Positions 35,620-43,994 of a stretch of DNA of 64,000 bases are shown one piece after another. How positions within the stretch are numbered: position 1 is the stretch's first letter; each line of letters starts with the position of its first letter. The translations under genes were made by a program, and so were the position numbers. The notes beneath the pieces were generated by a model, which worked only from the letters and a program-made list of their open reading frames with translations, did no database searches and was not told the origin of the DNA. This DNA comes from Actinomycetota bacterium (GTDB taxonomy: Bacteria; Actinomycetota; Acidimicrobiia; Acidimicrobiales; JAJPHE01), in contig JAJPHE010000138.1 in NCBI GenBank assembly GCA_021325435.1, positions 1 through 64,000 on the forward strand, written 5' to 3'.

Positions 35620-36651
35620 TCACCCGGTGAAGATCTCGGCCACGTCGCGGTACAGCGACGGGTCGATCGTCTTCAGCTCGGACACACCCTCGGCGAGCGG
35701 CACCCGGATGATGCGGCCGGCGTCGAGGGCGACCATGGTGCCGAACTCGCCGTCGTGAACGGCGTCGATGGCCGCCACCCCGAACCTGGTAGCCAGCACC
35801 CGGTCGAAGGCGGTCGGTGTCCCTCCACGCTGCACGTGCCCGAGGATGGTCACCCGCGACTCGAACCCGGTGCGCTTCTCGATCTCGATCGCCAGCTGGT
35901 TGCCGATGCCGCCGAGGCGCTCGTGGCCGAACTGGTCGACCTCACCGGACGCGACAGCGATGGTGCCCTCCTTGGGCCGGGCTCCTTCGGCGACCACCAC
36001 GATCGACGCGTAACGGCCCTTGGCGTGACGGGCCTGCAGCTTGCGGCAGACCTCGTCCACGTCGAAGGGCTCCTCGGGCACGATGATCTCGGCGTCTCCG
36101 CCGGCGATGCCGGCGTAGGTGGCGATCCAGCCGGCGTGGCGGCCCATCACCTCACAGACGATCACCCGATCGTGGGACTCCGCCGTGGTGTGCAAGCGGT
36201 CGATGGCGTCGGTGGCGATCTGTACTGCCGTGTGGAACCCGAAGGTGACCTCGGTGGCGGACAGGTCGTTGTCGATCGTCTTTGGCACTCCGACGACCGA
36301 CACGCCCTCGCCCGCCAGCTTGTTCGCCACGCCGAGGGTGTCCTCGCCGCCGATGGCCACCAGGGCGTCGACCCGCTCCTTCTCGAGGGTGGCCAGGGCC
36401 TTGGTCACCCCGCCGTCGACCTTGTAGGGGTTGGTGCGCGAGGTGCCGAGGATGGTTCCGCCTCGCGGCAGGATTCCCCGGCACCGCTCCACGTCGAGGG
36501 GGATGGTGCGACCTTCGATCACCCCCCGCCACCCGTCGGCGAAGCCGACGAGGTCATAGCCGTAGTGCACCTCACCCTTGCGCACCACGGCCCGGATCAC
36601 CGCGTTGAGGCCGGGGCAGTCCCCGCCCCCGGTTAGGACGCCTACCCGCAC
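35620..36651 (-). CDS. 6-phosphofructokinase (residues suggest PPi-dependent type)
   Basis: 343 residues. VGVLTGGGDCPGLNAVIR opens the protein, followed by VAIGGEDTLG, VPKTIDNDL, GRHAGWIA and LGHVQRGGTPTAFDR. In well-studied PFKs, Asp in the GGED/GGDG loop and Lys before TIDND mark pyrophosphate use, while Gly marks ATP use. Both point to PPi here. I start it at the GTG one base after the stop of a tiny basic ORF, since the track's upstream ATG overlaps it. No ribosome site is visible, so translation is probably coupled. Confidence 0.9.
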   Translation of the reverse strand: MRVGVLTGGGDCPGLNAVIRAVVRKGEVHYGYDLVGFADGWRGVIEGRTIPLDVERCRGILPRGGTILGTSRTNPYKVDGGVTKALATLEKERVDALVAIGGEDTLGVANKLAGEGVSVVGVPKTIDNDLSATEVTFGFHTAVQIATDAIDRLHTTAESHDRVIVCEVMGRHAGWIATYAGIAGGDAEIIVPEEPFDVDEVCRKLQARHAKGRYASIVVVAEGARPKEGTIAVASGEVDQFGHERLGGIGNQLAIEIEKRTGFESRVTILGHVQRGGTPTAFDRVLATRFGVAAIDAVHDGEFGTMVALDAGRIIRVPLAEGVSELKTIDPSLYRDVAEIFTG

Positions 36652-36652
36652 G

Positions 36653-36778
36653 TCAGCCGGCGGGGGTGGCGGTGCGTCGCTGCTCGGCGTGCTCCTCGCG
36701 CTTGCGCCGATCGCGTTGCTTCTTCTTCCTGATCCGGTCCTTGCGCCAGCGGACCTTGGAAAGCGCGCCTCTGCCCAT
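36653..36778 (-). CDS. 41-residue highly basic ORF coupled to phosphofructokinase
   Basis: Too short for the ORF track. It starts at an ATG (MGRGALSKVRWRKDRIRKKK) and is nearly half Arg/Lys, then ends with a TGA one base before the PFK GTG. A TAGCTT hexamer lies 6 bases before the ATG, which makes it a good leaderless first gene of the PFK operon. Composition resembles small ribosomal or RNA-binding proteins, but I do not recognise the family. It might also act only to couple translation. Confidence 0.6.
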   Translation of the reverse strand: MGRGALSKVRWRKDRIRKKKQRDRRKREEHAEQRRTATPAG

Positions 36779-36784
36779 CGCGCC

Positions 36785-36790
36785 AAGCTA
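36785..36790 (-). promoter_or_regulatory. -10 element TAGCTT 6 bases before the basic ORF
   Basis: TAGCTT-N6-ATG; start of the small ORF / PFK / AMP ligase operon, back to back with pxpA, only 19 bases separating the two start codons. Confidence 0.5.
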
Positions 36791-36797
36791 CTGCGCG

Positions 36798-37535
36798 GTG
36801 CGCCAGATCGATCTCAACAGTGACCTGGGCGAGGGAGGGCCCGCCGACCCCGCCCTCCTGCACGTCGTGACCAGCGCCAACGTGGCCTGTGGCTTCCACG
36901 CCGGCGACCCGGCGACCATGGCGGCCACGGTCGTCGCCGCCGTCGCCTCCGGGGTGACGGTCGGCGCCCACCCCTCCTACGCCGATCGCGAGGGGTTCGG
37001 CCGCCGCCCCCTGGACGTGGCCCCGGAGCAGCTGGCCGCCGAGCTCGCCTACCAAGTGGGGGCCCTCGAGGGGATCGCCCGGGCCGCCGGCGGCCGGGTG
37101 GCCTATGTCAAACCCCACGGGGCGCTGTACAACCAGGCGGCGGTGGACCGGGGGCTGGCCGGCGCCGTCGTCGACGCCGTCCTGCCCTTCGGGCTTCCTC
37201 TTCTCTGCCCGCCAGTCTCGGAGCTGGCGGCGGCGGCCGACGGGGCCGGGCTGGAGGTGGTGGGCGAGTGCTTCGCCGACCGGCTCTACGCGCCGGACGG
37301 GACCCTCGTCCCCCGCGACCGTCCCGGCGCCGTCCTCCACGACCCCGACCGCGTCGTGGCCCAGGCCCTCGGCCTCGCCCTGGGCGGCAAGGTCACCGCG
37401 GTCGACGGCTCGGACATCGACCTGCAGGCGGCCTCGATCTGCGTCCACGGCGACACCCCGGGCGCTCTGGAGCTGGCCCGCCGGGTGAGGGCGGCGCTGG
37501 AGGACGCGGGCGTCACCGTGCGTCCCTTCGCGTGA
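36798..37535 (+). CDS. pxpA: 5-oxoprolinase subunit A
   Basis: 245 residues of the LamB/YcsF family: IDLNSDLGEG at the N-terminus, SANVACGFHAGDP, VGAHPSYADREGFGRR, VKPHGALYNQAA and ADRLYAPDGTLVPR. PxpA with PxpB and PxpC converts 5-oxoproline to glutamate using ATP. GTG start; the track ORF starts further upstream in the opposite-strand gene. The next gene begins in its stop codon (GTGA). Confidence 0.95.
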   Translation: MRQIDLNSDLGEGGPADPALLHVVTSANVACGFHAGDPATMAATVVAAVASGVTVGAHPSYADREGFGRRPLDVAPEQLAAELAYQVGALEGIARAAGGRVAYVKPHGALYNQAAVDRGLAGAVVDAVLPFGLPLLCPPVSELAAAADGAGLEVVGECFADRLYAPDGTLVPRDRPGAVLHDPDRVVAQALGLALGGKVTAVDGSDIDLQAASICVHGDTPGALELARRVRAALEDAGVTVRPFA

Positions 37536-39118
37536 CGGGGGTGCGCCCGACACCTTTCGGGGACCGGGCGCTACTCGTCGAGCTCGGCGCCGCCGCCGAC
37601 GTCCACCGGTTGCGTACCGCCATCGCCGGCGCCGACCTCCCCGGGGTCGAGGACGTGGTGGCCGGAGCCACCAGTGTCGTCGTCATCACCACCCCGGGGG
37701 CCGTGGACCTCGAGGCGCTGGCCGCCCGGGTGTCGGCGCTGCCCATCAGCGAGGCTGACGGTGGCGCCGGCCGGCTGGTCACCATCCCGGTCAGCTACGA
37801 CGGGCCCGACCTCGACGACGTCGCCTGCCATTGCCGGATCTCCTCCGGCGAGGCGGCCCGCCGCCACCGCGCCCCCACCTACACCGTGGCCTTCATGGGC
37901 TTCTCACCCGGCTTCGCCTACCTGACCGGCGGCGACCCGGCCCTGCGGGTCCCCCGCCTCCACACGCCCCGACCGCGTGTGCCCGCCGGCGCCCTGGCCA
38001 TCGCCGACGACCTGACCGCCGTCTACCCCCAGTCCACGCCGGGAGGCTGGCGGATCATCGGCACCGCCCACCGCGCCATGTTCGACGCCGGCCGCCGCCC
38101 GCCGTCCCTGCTCGAGCCCGGCGACCGGGTCCGCTTCGTCGACGGCGACAGGCCGTCCGACGGGCAGATCCAGGCCATCGAGGGCTCAGCGACCACCGGA
38201 GGGGCGGGGCCGGCGCCGGCCCCGGGCCGGTGGGTCGAGGTGGTCAAGGCCGGGCCACTGACCACCGTGCAGGACGGAGGACGGCCCGGGTTCGCCCATC
38301 TGGGCGTCCCCCGCGCCGGGGCGGCGGACCCGGCCTCGCTGGCGTCTGCCAACCGGGCGGTCGGCAACCCGCCGGCCACCGCCGGGCTGGAGGCCACGGT
38401 GTCCGGCCCCCGCCTCGTGTTCGGGCGCCCCGGCCGGGTGGCGGTGGTGGGCGCCGCCGCCAGCGTGGACGGCGAGGAAGTGACCGAAGCCGAGGCGCAC
38501 CCGGTGCCCGAAGGGGGGGTGCTGACGGTCGGGGCGGCTCGACCGGGGCTGCGGGCCTACGTGGCGGTAGACGGCGGCTTCGCCTGCGCGGCGGTGCTCG
38601 GCAGCCGCTCGGCCGACACCCTCTCCGGGCTGGGGCCACCGCCACTGAGCACCGGCCAGCGCCTGCCGCTCGGTGAGGCCAGCCCTGAACCGCCCCGGGT
38701 GCCGCCCGACCGGGCCCATCGGCCGCCGGGCGGCGAAGTAGCGGTGCGGGTAGTCGACGGCCCCCACGCCGACCGGTTCCCCGGCGGGGCCAGGTCGCTC
38801 TGCGACTCGCTCTTCACCGTCACCACCATGACGGACCGGACCGGCGTGCGCCTCACCGGGGCGGCCCTCGCCAGCCGGGGCGCGGCGGAGGTTGAGCCCC
38901 TCGGCATGGTCCCCGGCGCCGTGCAGGTCCCAGGCGGAGGCGAGCCGATCGTGCTGCTGGCCAACCACGCCACCACCGGTGGATACCCGGTGGTCGGCGT
39001 GGTGTGCACCGCCGACCTTCCCCTGCTGGCTCAGGCCCGTCCCGGCGCCCGGGTCCGCTTCGTCGCCGTCACCCCGGCGGAGGCCGCCGCCGCTCTGGCG
39101 TCGATCCGTTACCGGTAG
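37532..39118 (+). CDS. 5-oxoprolinase subunits B and C as one fusion protein
   Basis: 528 residues. PxpB part (about 1-215): FGDRALLVELG, MGFSPGFAYL, RVPAGALAIADDLTAVYPQSTPGGW. PxpC part (about 230-528): VVKAGPLTTVQDGGRPGFAHLGVPRAG, NRAVGNPPATAGLEATVSGP and a C-terminal LLANHATTGGYPVVGVV. E. coli encodes these as two genes, pxpB and pxpC. Here they are joined by a Gly/Pro-rich linker near residue 218-228, with no stop or frame change. GTG start in the pxpA stop. Confidence 0.92.
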   Translation: MTGVRPTPFGDRALLVELGAAADVHRLRTAIAGADLPGVEDVVAGATSVVVITTPGAVDLEALAARVSALPISEADGGAGRLVTIPVSYDGPDLDDVACHCRISSGEAARRHRAPTYTVAFMGFSPGFAYLTGGDPALRVPRLHTPRPRVPAGALAIADDLTAVYPQSTPGGWRIIGTAHRAMFDAGRRPPSLLEPGDRVRFVDGDRPSDGQIQAIEGSATTGGAGPAPAPGRWVEVVKAGPLTTVQDGGRPGFAHLGVPRAGAADPASLASANRAVGNPPATAGLEATVSGPRLVFGRPGRVAVVGAAASVDGEEVTEAEAHPVPEGGVLTVGAARPGLRAYVAVDGGFACAAVLGSRSADTLSGLGPPPLSTGQRLPLGEASPEPPRVPPDRAHRPPGGEVAVRVVDGPHADRFPGGARSLCDSLFTVTTMTDRTGVRLTGAALASRGAAEVEPLGMVPGAVQVPGGGEPIVLLANHATTGGYPVVGVVCTADLPLLAQARPGARVRFVAVTPAEAAAALASIRYR

Positions 39119-40431
39119 AGCGAGCGGACGGTGCTTATGGCGGCGTCGACGATGGCCGCCTCCGCCTCGGGGCCGAACTGGGTCATGCCCACCTCGTAGC
39201 CGCCCTCCGGAAAGGCCCGGGCTGGAGGCACGTAGCCCACCGATCCGTTGGCGTAACCGGCGACGAGCAGGGCCGGCAGCCCACACCGGTCGACCAGCTC
39301 GGCGCCGGTCTCGGCGAAGAACTCGCCGGGAAGGGACACCACCGCGCACTGGTCCGACAGCCGCAGAGCCTGGACCTCCAGACGCTGGGTCTGCCGGTCG
39401 GTGGGGACCGGCGGAAACAGGCGCGACGTAGCCAGCTCGTTGATCCGAGCCGACAGCTCCCGCCGCTGGCGGACGTCGGTGGTGGTCTCGAGGGTCGCCT
39501 CCATCTCGCGCAGGTCGCCCTCCACCTCTCGGCGGCTACGGCGGGGCCGGCGGGGCAGCTCGAGCTCGGTGCGGGCGGCGGCGAGGCTGAGCGGCGCGAT
39601 CAGCTGCCCCGGGCAGGGAACCTCGATGTCTTCCGACCAGCTCAGGTTGATGCACCACTGGCCGGTGTCGAGGGGGCGCATCTCCTGGGCGAGTCGGCCG
39701 ACCGCGCCGGCCAGGACGCCCCCCACCCGCTCGACTTCGGCCCGGTCGTGGCGCGACCAGACCGGGTTGACGTCACCGCACGCGCCCTGCAGGTAGATCG
39801 CCGTCCCCCCCAAGAGCGACTCGACGCTACGAGCCATCGCCCCGGGGAAGTCGGGCGAGTACTCGAGGTTGTCGTGCTCGAGCACGGTGGCGTGGCAGGC
39901 GTAGCTCACCAGGGTGGCGACCGGCGGCGCCGGCTGCGACCGGTCGCACAGGAGGACCTGGGCGGTGGACTGCACCGGTCCGCCGGGATCGCGCCGGTTC
40001 TGGCTGACCGTCGCCACCTCCACCGCCCCCAGCTTCAGCGTCACCGGCTCGAGGCTTCTGTGGGCCATGGCCACGGCCCCGGCCACCTGCCGAGCGACGA
40101 CGTTGGTGTATTCGGGGTCCTCGGCCGAGCGGAAGCCGGACGGGCCGGCGTGGGTGTGGGTAGCGCCCACCAGAACGGCGTCGGCGGGCAGGCCGAGCGT
40201 CTCCTCGATGAGGCGACGGCTGACGGACACCACCTCGCTCCCCACCCCCAGCAGGTCGCACACGGCGAGAGCCACACTGCTCCGGCCGTCGGAGAGCACG
40301 AGGGCGCGAACGAACAGCGGGTCCATGATGCCGACCGATCCCGACGTCCGCTTCCCGTAGCCGCCCATGCGGGCGCCGACGGGTGGCGTGATGTCGGCGA
40401 CGGCCGCGCCAGCGAGGGCGTTCGAGCTCAC
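39109..40431 (-). CDS. Neutral ceramidase-like (alkaline non-lysosomal ceramidase N-domain) protein
   Basis: 440 residues. AVADITPPVGARMGGYGKRTSG opens as in the ceramidase N-terminal domain. LVGATHTHAGPSGF, LVSYACHATVLEHDNLEYSPDFPG and LQGACGDVNPVW carry the zinc histidines and the nucleophile region. It lacks an obvious signal peptide and is shorter than true ceramidases, so it may hydrolyse another amide. The GTG overlaps the ydjC-like stop (GTGA). Its end overlaps the pxpB-pxpC end by 10 bases. Confidence 0.85.
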   Translation of the reverse strand: MSSNALAGAAVADITPPVGARMGGYGKRTSGSVGIMDPLFVRALVLSDGRSSVALAVCDLLGVGSEVVSVSRRLIEETLGLPADAVLVGATHTHAGPSGFRSAEDPEYTNVVARQVAGAVAMAHRSLEPVTLKLGAVEVATVSQNRRDPGGPVQSTAQVLLCDRSQPAPPVATLVSYACHATVLEHDNLEYSPDFPGAMARSVESLLGGTAIYLQGACGDVNPVWSRHDRAEVERVGGVLAGAVGRLAQEMRPLDTGQWCINLSWSEDIEVPCPGQLIAPLSLAAARTELELPRRPRRSRREVEGDLREMEATLETTTDVRQRRELSARINELATSRLFPPVPTDRQTQRLEVQALRLSDQCAVVSLPGEFFAETGAELVDRCGLPALLVAGYANGSVGYVPPARAFPEGGYEVGMTQFGPEAEAAIVDAAISTVRSLYR

Positions 40432-41204
40432 GTCACCTCGCTGAAGTCGGCGGAGGCGACCGACGTGAGGCGAATGCCGTGCTCCTTCACCGCCCGGCGG
40501 ACGGCGCCATCCGTCAACACCGCCAGGTCGGAGACCCGGTACTCCTCGGCCCAGGCGTATACCGGCGAAGAGGCCGACGTCAGGGAGGCCAGCTCCGCGC
40601 CTCCGACACCGGGGTGGGTGACGAGGAGGTGCACGCCCGGCGCCAGGCCCTCCAGCCACGCCAGTAGCCATGGCAGCTTCTCGGAGGCCTTTCGTTGGGA
40701 GAGCGACCTGATCGACGTGAAGCGCAGCGACGTGGGCAACCCCGGGTACAGGAACGGCGCGCCGAGCTCTTGCGACACCCGCTCGTAGGCGGCCTCGCAC
40801 ACCAGGCCCATGTGAACGTCGAGGTAGCCGAGGGAGAGACCGGATCCGCTGATCCGCGCCGCCTGGGCCAGCAGCTCGGCCTCTGCGTCGGCGGCGTTGA
40901 TGGCGGCCGCCGCCTCCGCCACCGTGTCGCGGAAGTAACCGTCCGGTCCTACCAACGACCGGCCTCGGGTCAGCGGCCGCCACCGGAAGTTCTCCCAGTC
41001 GCAGGTGAGGGTCTGGTGCAGTCCCAGGGGAATGTCGTGGACGGCGGCCAGCCTCAGCGCCTCGTCCACCCACGGGCAGGGGGCCATGGCGGACGCCTGG
41101 GTGAGGATCCCGTCGGTGAGGGCGGTCACCACACCAGCGTTGACGGCGTGGCACATGCCGAAGTCGTCGCCCTGAACGACGAGCTGCACCGCCCCGTCCG
41201 CCAC
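40428..41204 (-). CDS. YdjC/ChbG family carbohydrate deacetylase
   Basis: 258 residues. QGDDFGMCHAVNAGVVTALTDG has the catalytic Asp pair. GLHQTLTCDWENFRWRP and LGYLDVHMG carry the histidine ligands. LLVTHPGVGG is a late motif. Members remove acetyl groups from chito-oligosaccharides or related sugars; the long LTCDWENFRWRPLT insertion is typical of a subset of unknown substrate. It is the first gene of a pair with the ceramidase-like gene and diverges from an aminotransferase gene. Confidence 0.88.
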   Translation of the reverse strand: MADGAVQLVVQGDDFGMCHAVNAGVVTALTDGILTQASAMAPCPWVDEALRLAAVHDIPLGLHQTLTCDWENFRWRPLTRGRSLVGPDGYFRDTVAEAAAAINAADAEAELLAQAARISGSGLSLGYLDVHMGLVCEAAYERVSQELGAPFLYPGLPTSLRFTSIRSLSQRKASEKLPWLLAWLEGLAPGVHLLVTHPGVGGAELASLTSASSPVYAWAEEYRVSDLAVLTDGAVRRAVKEHGIRLTSVASADFSEVT

Positions 41205-41210
41205 GGGGGC

Positions 41211-41216
41211 ATGCTA
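41211..41216 (-). promoter_or_regulatory. -10 element TAGCAT 6 bases before the ydjC-like GTG
   Basis: TAGCAT-N6-GTG. The complement contains the ATG that the ORF track would allow for the opposite aminotransferase gene, one more reason to place that start later. Confidence 0.5.
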
Positions 41217-41240
41217 TGGGCCGGCGAACAGGGGGTCCGG

Positions 41241-42509
41241 GTGGGCGAGCAGAAGCTGGCGATCGACGGCGGCAAGCCGATGCTGCCCCGGCCCCTCGAG
41301 ATCGGCAAAGGCGTCTCACTGCTCGGTGACGAGGAGCGCAAGGCGGTCCTCGAGGTCCTCGAGAGCCGGTCTTTGTTCCGCTACTACGGCCCCCACCTGC
41401 TCGCCAAGGTCGAGGCGTTCGAACGGGCCTCCTGTGACCTGCTGGGGTCCACCTACGCCGTCGCCACCTCATCGGGCACGGCGGCCATCCGCGCCGGTCT
41501 GGCGGCGCTCGGCGTCGGCTGCGGTGACGAGGTGGTGGTGCCGGCCTTCACGTTTATCGCCACGGTGAACGCGGTGGTGACCATGGGGGCGGTCCCTGTC
41601 TTCGCCGAGATCGATGACAGCTGGGGGATGGACCCGGGCGATCTGGACGGGCGGATCACCGATCGCACCGCCGCGGTGATACCGGTCCACCTCGAGAACT
41701 GCGCCTCTGACATGGATCCTCTTCTCGAGGTGTGCAGGCGCTACGGCGTCCCGGTGCTGGAGGACACGGCCCAATCGATGGGCGCGACCTACCGCGGGCG
41801 TTCATTGGGCACGATGGGCGACCTCGGCGCTTTCTCCCTGCAGCTGGAGAAGAACGTCACCAGCGGGGAGGGCGGCCTGCTGGTGAGCGACGACGAGCGC
41901 TTGTACCTGCGGGCCGCCCGCTACCAGGACCAGGGTGGACAGTTCGTCACCAGCACCGGCTCCGAACGGGGGACCGGCGAGATCGAGCCGTTCGTCGGCG
42001 AGAACCTGCGCATGACCGAGATCGCCGGTGCCATCGCCGGCATCCAGTTGACCAAGCTCCCCGGGCTGCTCGCCGCCCAGCGGGCCAACCACCGACGCAT
42101 CCTGCGGGCGATCGGCGAGCCACCCGGCCTCGAGTTCCGTCGCCGGCCGGACGCCGAAGGCGACGGCTGCTCGAGCATCGGGTTCTTCCTCCCCGACGCC
42201 GACCTCGCCCGCCGTTTCGCCAAGGCGCTGATCGCCGAGGGACTGCCCGCCGGCCGGATGTACCGCGGTCAACCGGTGTACGCCACCGAGTCGATCCTCC
42301 AGAAGCGCACCGCGTCCGGCAAGGGCGGCCCGTGGAACTGCGCCGAGCATCCGACCGGGGTCGACTACCGCATGGGCATGTGCCCTCACACCGAGGACCT
42401 GGCCGCCCGGTCGGCGCTGGTCATGGTGGCGGCCTCCTACACCGCCTCGCAATGCGACGCGGTGGCCGAGGCGATCCTGAAGGTCTGCGGCGCTCTGCTC
42501 GGCCGGTGA
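41241..42509 (+). CDS. DegT/DnrJ/EryC1 family PLP aminotransferase
   Basis: 422 residues. LAIDGGKPMLPRP, ATSSGTAAIRAGLAALGVG, VVVPAFTFIATVNAV, VLEDTAQSMGATY and the internal-aldimine lysine in FSLQLEKNVTSGEGG are the family landmarks. Such enzymes aminate keto-sugars or make deoxy-inosamines (StsC-like). I use the GTG with AGGGGG 5 bases upstream. An ATG at 41211 is in frame but has no ribosome site. The following oxidoreductase starts in its stop (GTGA). Confidence 0.9.
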   Translation: MGEQKLAIDGGKPMLPRPLEIGKGVSLLGDEERKAVLEVLESRSLFRYYGPHLLAKVEAFERASCDLLGSTYAVATSSGTAAIRAGLAALGVGCGDEVVVPAFTFIATVNAVVTMGAVPVFAEIDDSWGMDPGDLDGRITDRTAAVIPVHLENCASDMDPLLEVCRRYGVPVLEDTAQSMGATYRGRSLGTMGDLGAFSLQLEKNVTSGEGGLLVSDDERLYLRAARYQDQGGQFVTSTGSERGTGEIEPFVGENLRMTEIAGAIAGIQLTKLPGLLAAQRANHRRILRAIGEPPGLEFRRRPDAEGDGCSSIGFFLPDADLARRFAKALIAEGLPAGRMYRGQPVYATESILQKRTASGKGGPWNCAEHPTGVDYRMGMCPHTEDLAARSALVMVAASYTASQCDAVAEAILKVCGALLGR

Positions 42510-43486
42510 CGCTTCGCATCGGGCTGGTGGGCTGCGGCACCATCGCCCGCCGCTCGCACCTTCCGTCCTTGCGGGCCGCGGGGGACGCCGACGTCGTCGC
42601 CTTCGCCAGCCGCTCTCGATCCTCCGCCGAAGTTGCCGCCGGGGAGTGGGGGTCGGGGCGGGTCTACGACGACTGGCGCCGGTTGGTGTCCGATAGTGAC
42701 GTCGACGCGGTCGACATCTGCTCGCCCAACCGGTCCCACGCTCCGGTGGCGGTGGCGGCGGCGGAGGCCGGCAAGCACGTGCTGGTGGAAAAGCCCATGG
42801 CCTGCACCGTCGAAGAGGCCGACCGCATGATCGACGCCGCCCGGGCCGCCGGGGTCGTCCTGGCGGTGGCCCACAACGTGCGCTTCGCTCCCCCGTTCTT
42901 CACCGCCCACCGCGTAGTGGCCGACGGGGCGATCGGCGAGGTGGTCGGGTTCCGCGCCGGGTTCGGCCACGCCGGGCCCCAGGAGTGGGCTCCCGAGGCG
43001 ACCTGGTTCTTCGACCACGCCCAGTCAGGAGGTGGCGCCCTCATCGACCTCGGCATCCATGTCGCCGACCTGATCCGGTTCGTCGTGGCCGACGAAGTGG
43101 TCGACGTCTCCGCTCTCCTCTCGCGCCGTCACGACGGCGTGGACGACGCCGCCCAGGTCATCATGCGCACCGGGGGCGGGGCCGTGGGCAGCTTCCATGC
43201 CAGCTGGCGGGCCCGCCCGGGCCCCGACCACCAGCTGACGGTGTTCGGCACCGAGGGCACCCTGCACCTCGACCGCCGCACCCCGCTCACCCTGCAACGC
43301 CAGGGGGAGAAGCCCGAACGGATCGAGCCGCAGGCCCCGCCCGGTGACCTGTTCGCCGGCTTCGTGTTGGCCTGCACCACGGGGTCCCCGCCACCGGTCA
43401 GCGCCGAAGAGGGTCGGGCGGCGCTGGCCATCGTGGAGGCCGCCTACCGCTCCGACGCCACCGGGCGCACAACCGCCCCGGCGTGA
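42506..43486 (+). CDS. Gfo/Idh/MocA family oxidoreductase
   Basis: 326 residues. The NAD-binding loop is GLVGCGTIARRSHLPSLRAAG and the family signature VLVEKPMACTVEEADRMI. The C-terminal domain has ALIDLGIHVADLIRF and ends in an Ala/Arg tail. These enzymes oxidise or reduce cyclitols and sugars, often with a DegT aminotransferase partner, as in scyllo-inosamine or 3-amino-sugar routes. It forms an overlapping pair with the DegT gene. Confidence 0.9.
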   Translation: MTLRIGLVGCGTIARRSHLPSLRAAGDADVVAFASRSRSSAEVAAGEWGSGRVYDDWRRLVSDSDVDAVDICSPNRSHAPVAVAAAEAGKHVLVEKPMACTVEEADRMIDAARAAGVVLAVAHNVRFAPPFFTAHRVVADGAIGEVVGFRAGFGHAGPQEWAPEATWFFDHAQSGGGALIDLGIHVADLIRFVVADEVVDVSALLSRRHDGVDDAAQVIMRTGGGAVGSFHASWRARPGPDHQLTVFGTEGTLHLDRRTPLTLQRQGEKPERIEPQAPPGDLFAGFVLACTTGSPPPVSAEEGRAALAIVEAAYRSDATGRTTAPA

Positions 43487-43492
43487 GCCCGG

Positions 43493-43963
43493 TCAGACCC
43501 GGCGCTTGGGCTCCGTCTTCTTGGTGAGGAGGCCGGCCTCGCGTTGGAAGTCGCCGGCGTCCTCGAACCCCTTGTAGACGCTGGCGAAGCGGAGGTAGGA
43601 GACGTCGTCCAGGCCGGCCAGGCGCTCGAGCACCGAGACTCCCACCTGCTGGCTGGTGACCTCACCGCCGGCCAGCCGCATCTCCTCCTCGACCTCGAGG
43701 GCCAGCTCCTCCATCTGCTCGCCGCTCACCGGCCGGTTCTTGGTGGCCGACCTGATGCCGGCCACCACCTTGGCCCGGTCGAACGGCTCTCGGGCGCCCG
43801 AACGCTTCACCACCACGACGGGAACCTCTTCCACCCGCTCGAAGGTGGTGTAGCGGCGGGAACAGGCGAGACATTCGCGCCGGCGACGGATGGCGGCGCC
43901 GTCCTCGGCCAGGCGCGAGTCGACCACCTTGTCGTCGACGCTGGAGCACCACGGGCACCGCAC
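43493..43963 (-). CDS. nrdR: Transcriptional repressor NrdR
   Basis: 156 residues. The zinc ribbon is MRCPWCSSVDDKVVDSR with RRRECLACSRRYTTFERVE. The ATP-cone domain begins VVVKRSGAREPFDRAKVVAGI. NrdR represses ribonucleotide reductase genes by sensing ATP/dATP. Its location next to a LysM gene and lexA matches mycobacteria (Rv2718c-Rv2720). Confidence 0.96.
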   Translation of the reverse strand: MRCPWCSSVDDKVVDSRLAEDGAAIRRRRECLACSRRYTTFERVEEVPVVVVKRSGAREPFDRAKVVAGIRSATKNRPVSGEQMEELALEVEEEMRLAGGEVTSQQVGVSVLERLAGLDDVSYLRFASVYKGFEDAGDFQREAGLLTKKTEPKRRV

Positions 43964-43971
43964 AATGACCG

Positions 43972-43977
43972 ACGCTA
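43972..43977 (-). promoter_or_regulatory. -10 element TAGCGT 8 bases before the nrdR GTG
   Basis: TAGCGT-N8-GTG; it lies in the 31-base gap after the LysM gene and fits a leaderless or one-base-leader nrdR transcript. Confidence 0.45.
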
Positions 43978-43994
43978 CCGCCGGCCACTCAAGG

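Noticed and set aside
41211-41240. ATG at 41211 as start of the DegT gene
   Set aside because: No ribosome site, overlaps the opposite promoter; the GTG at 41241 has AGGGGG at good spacing.
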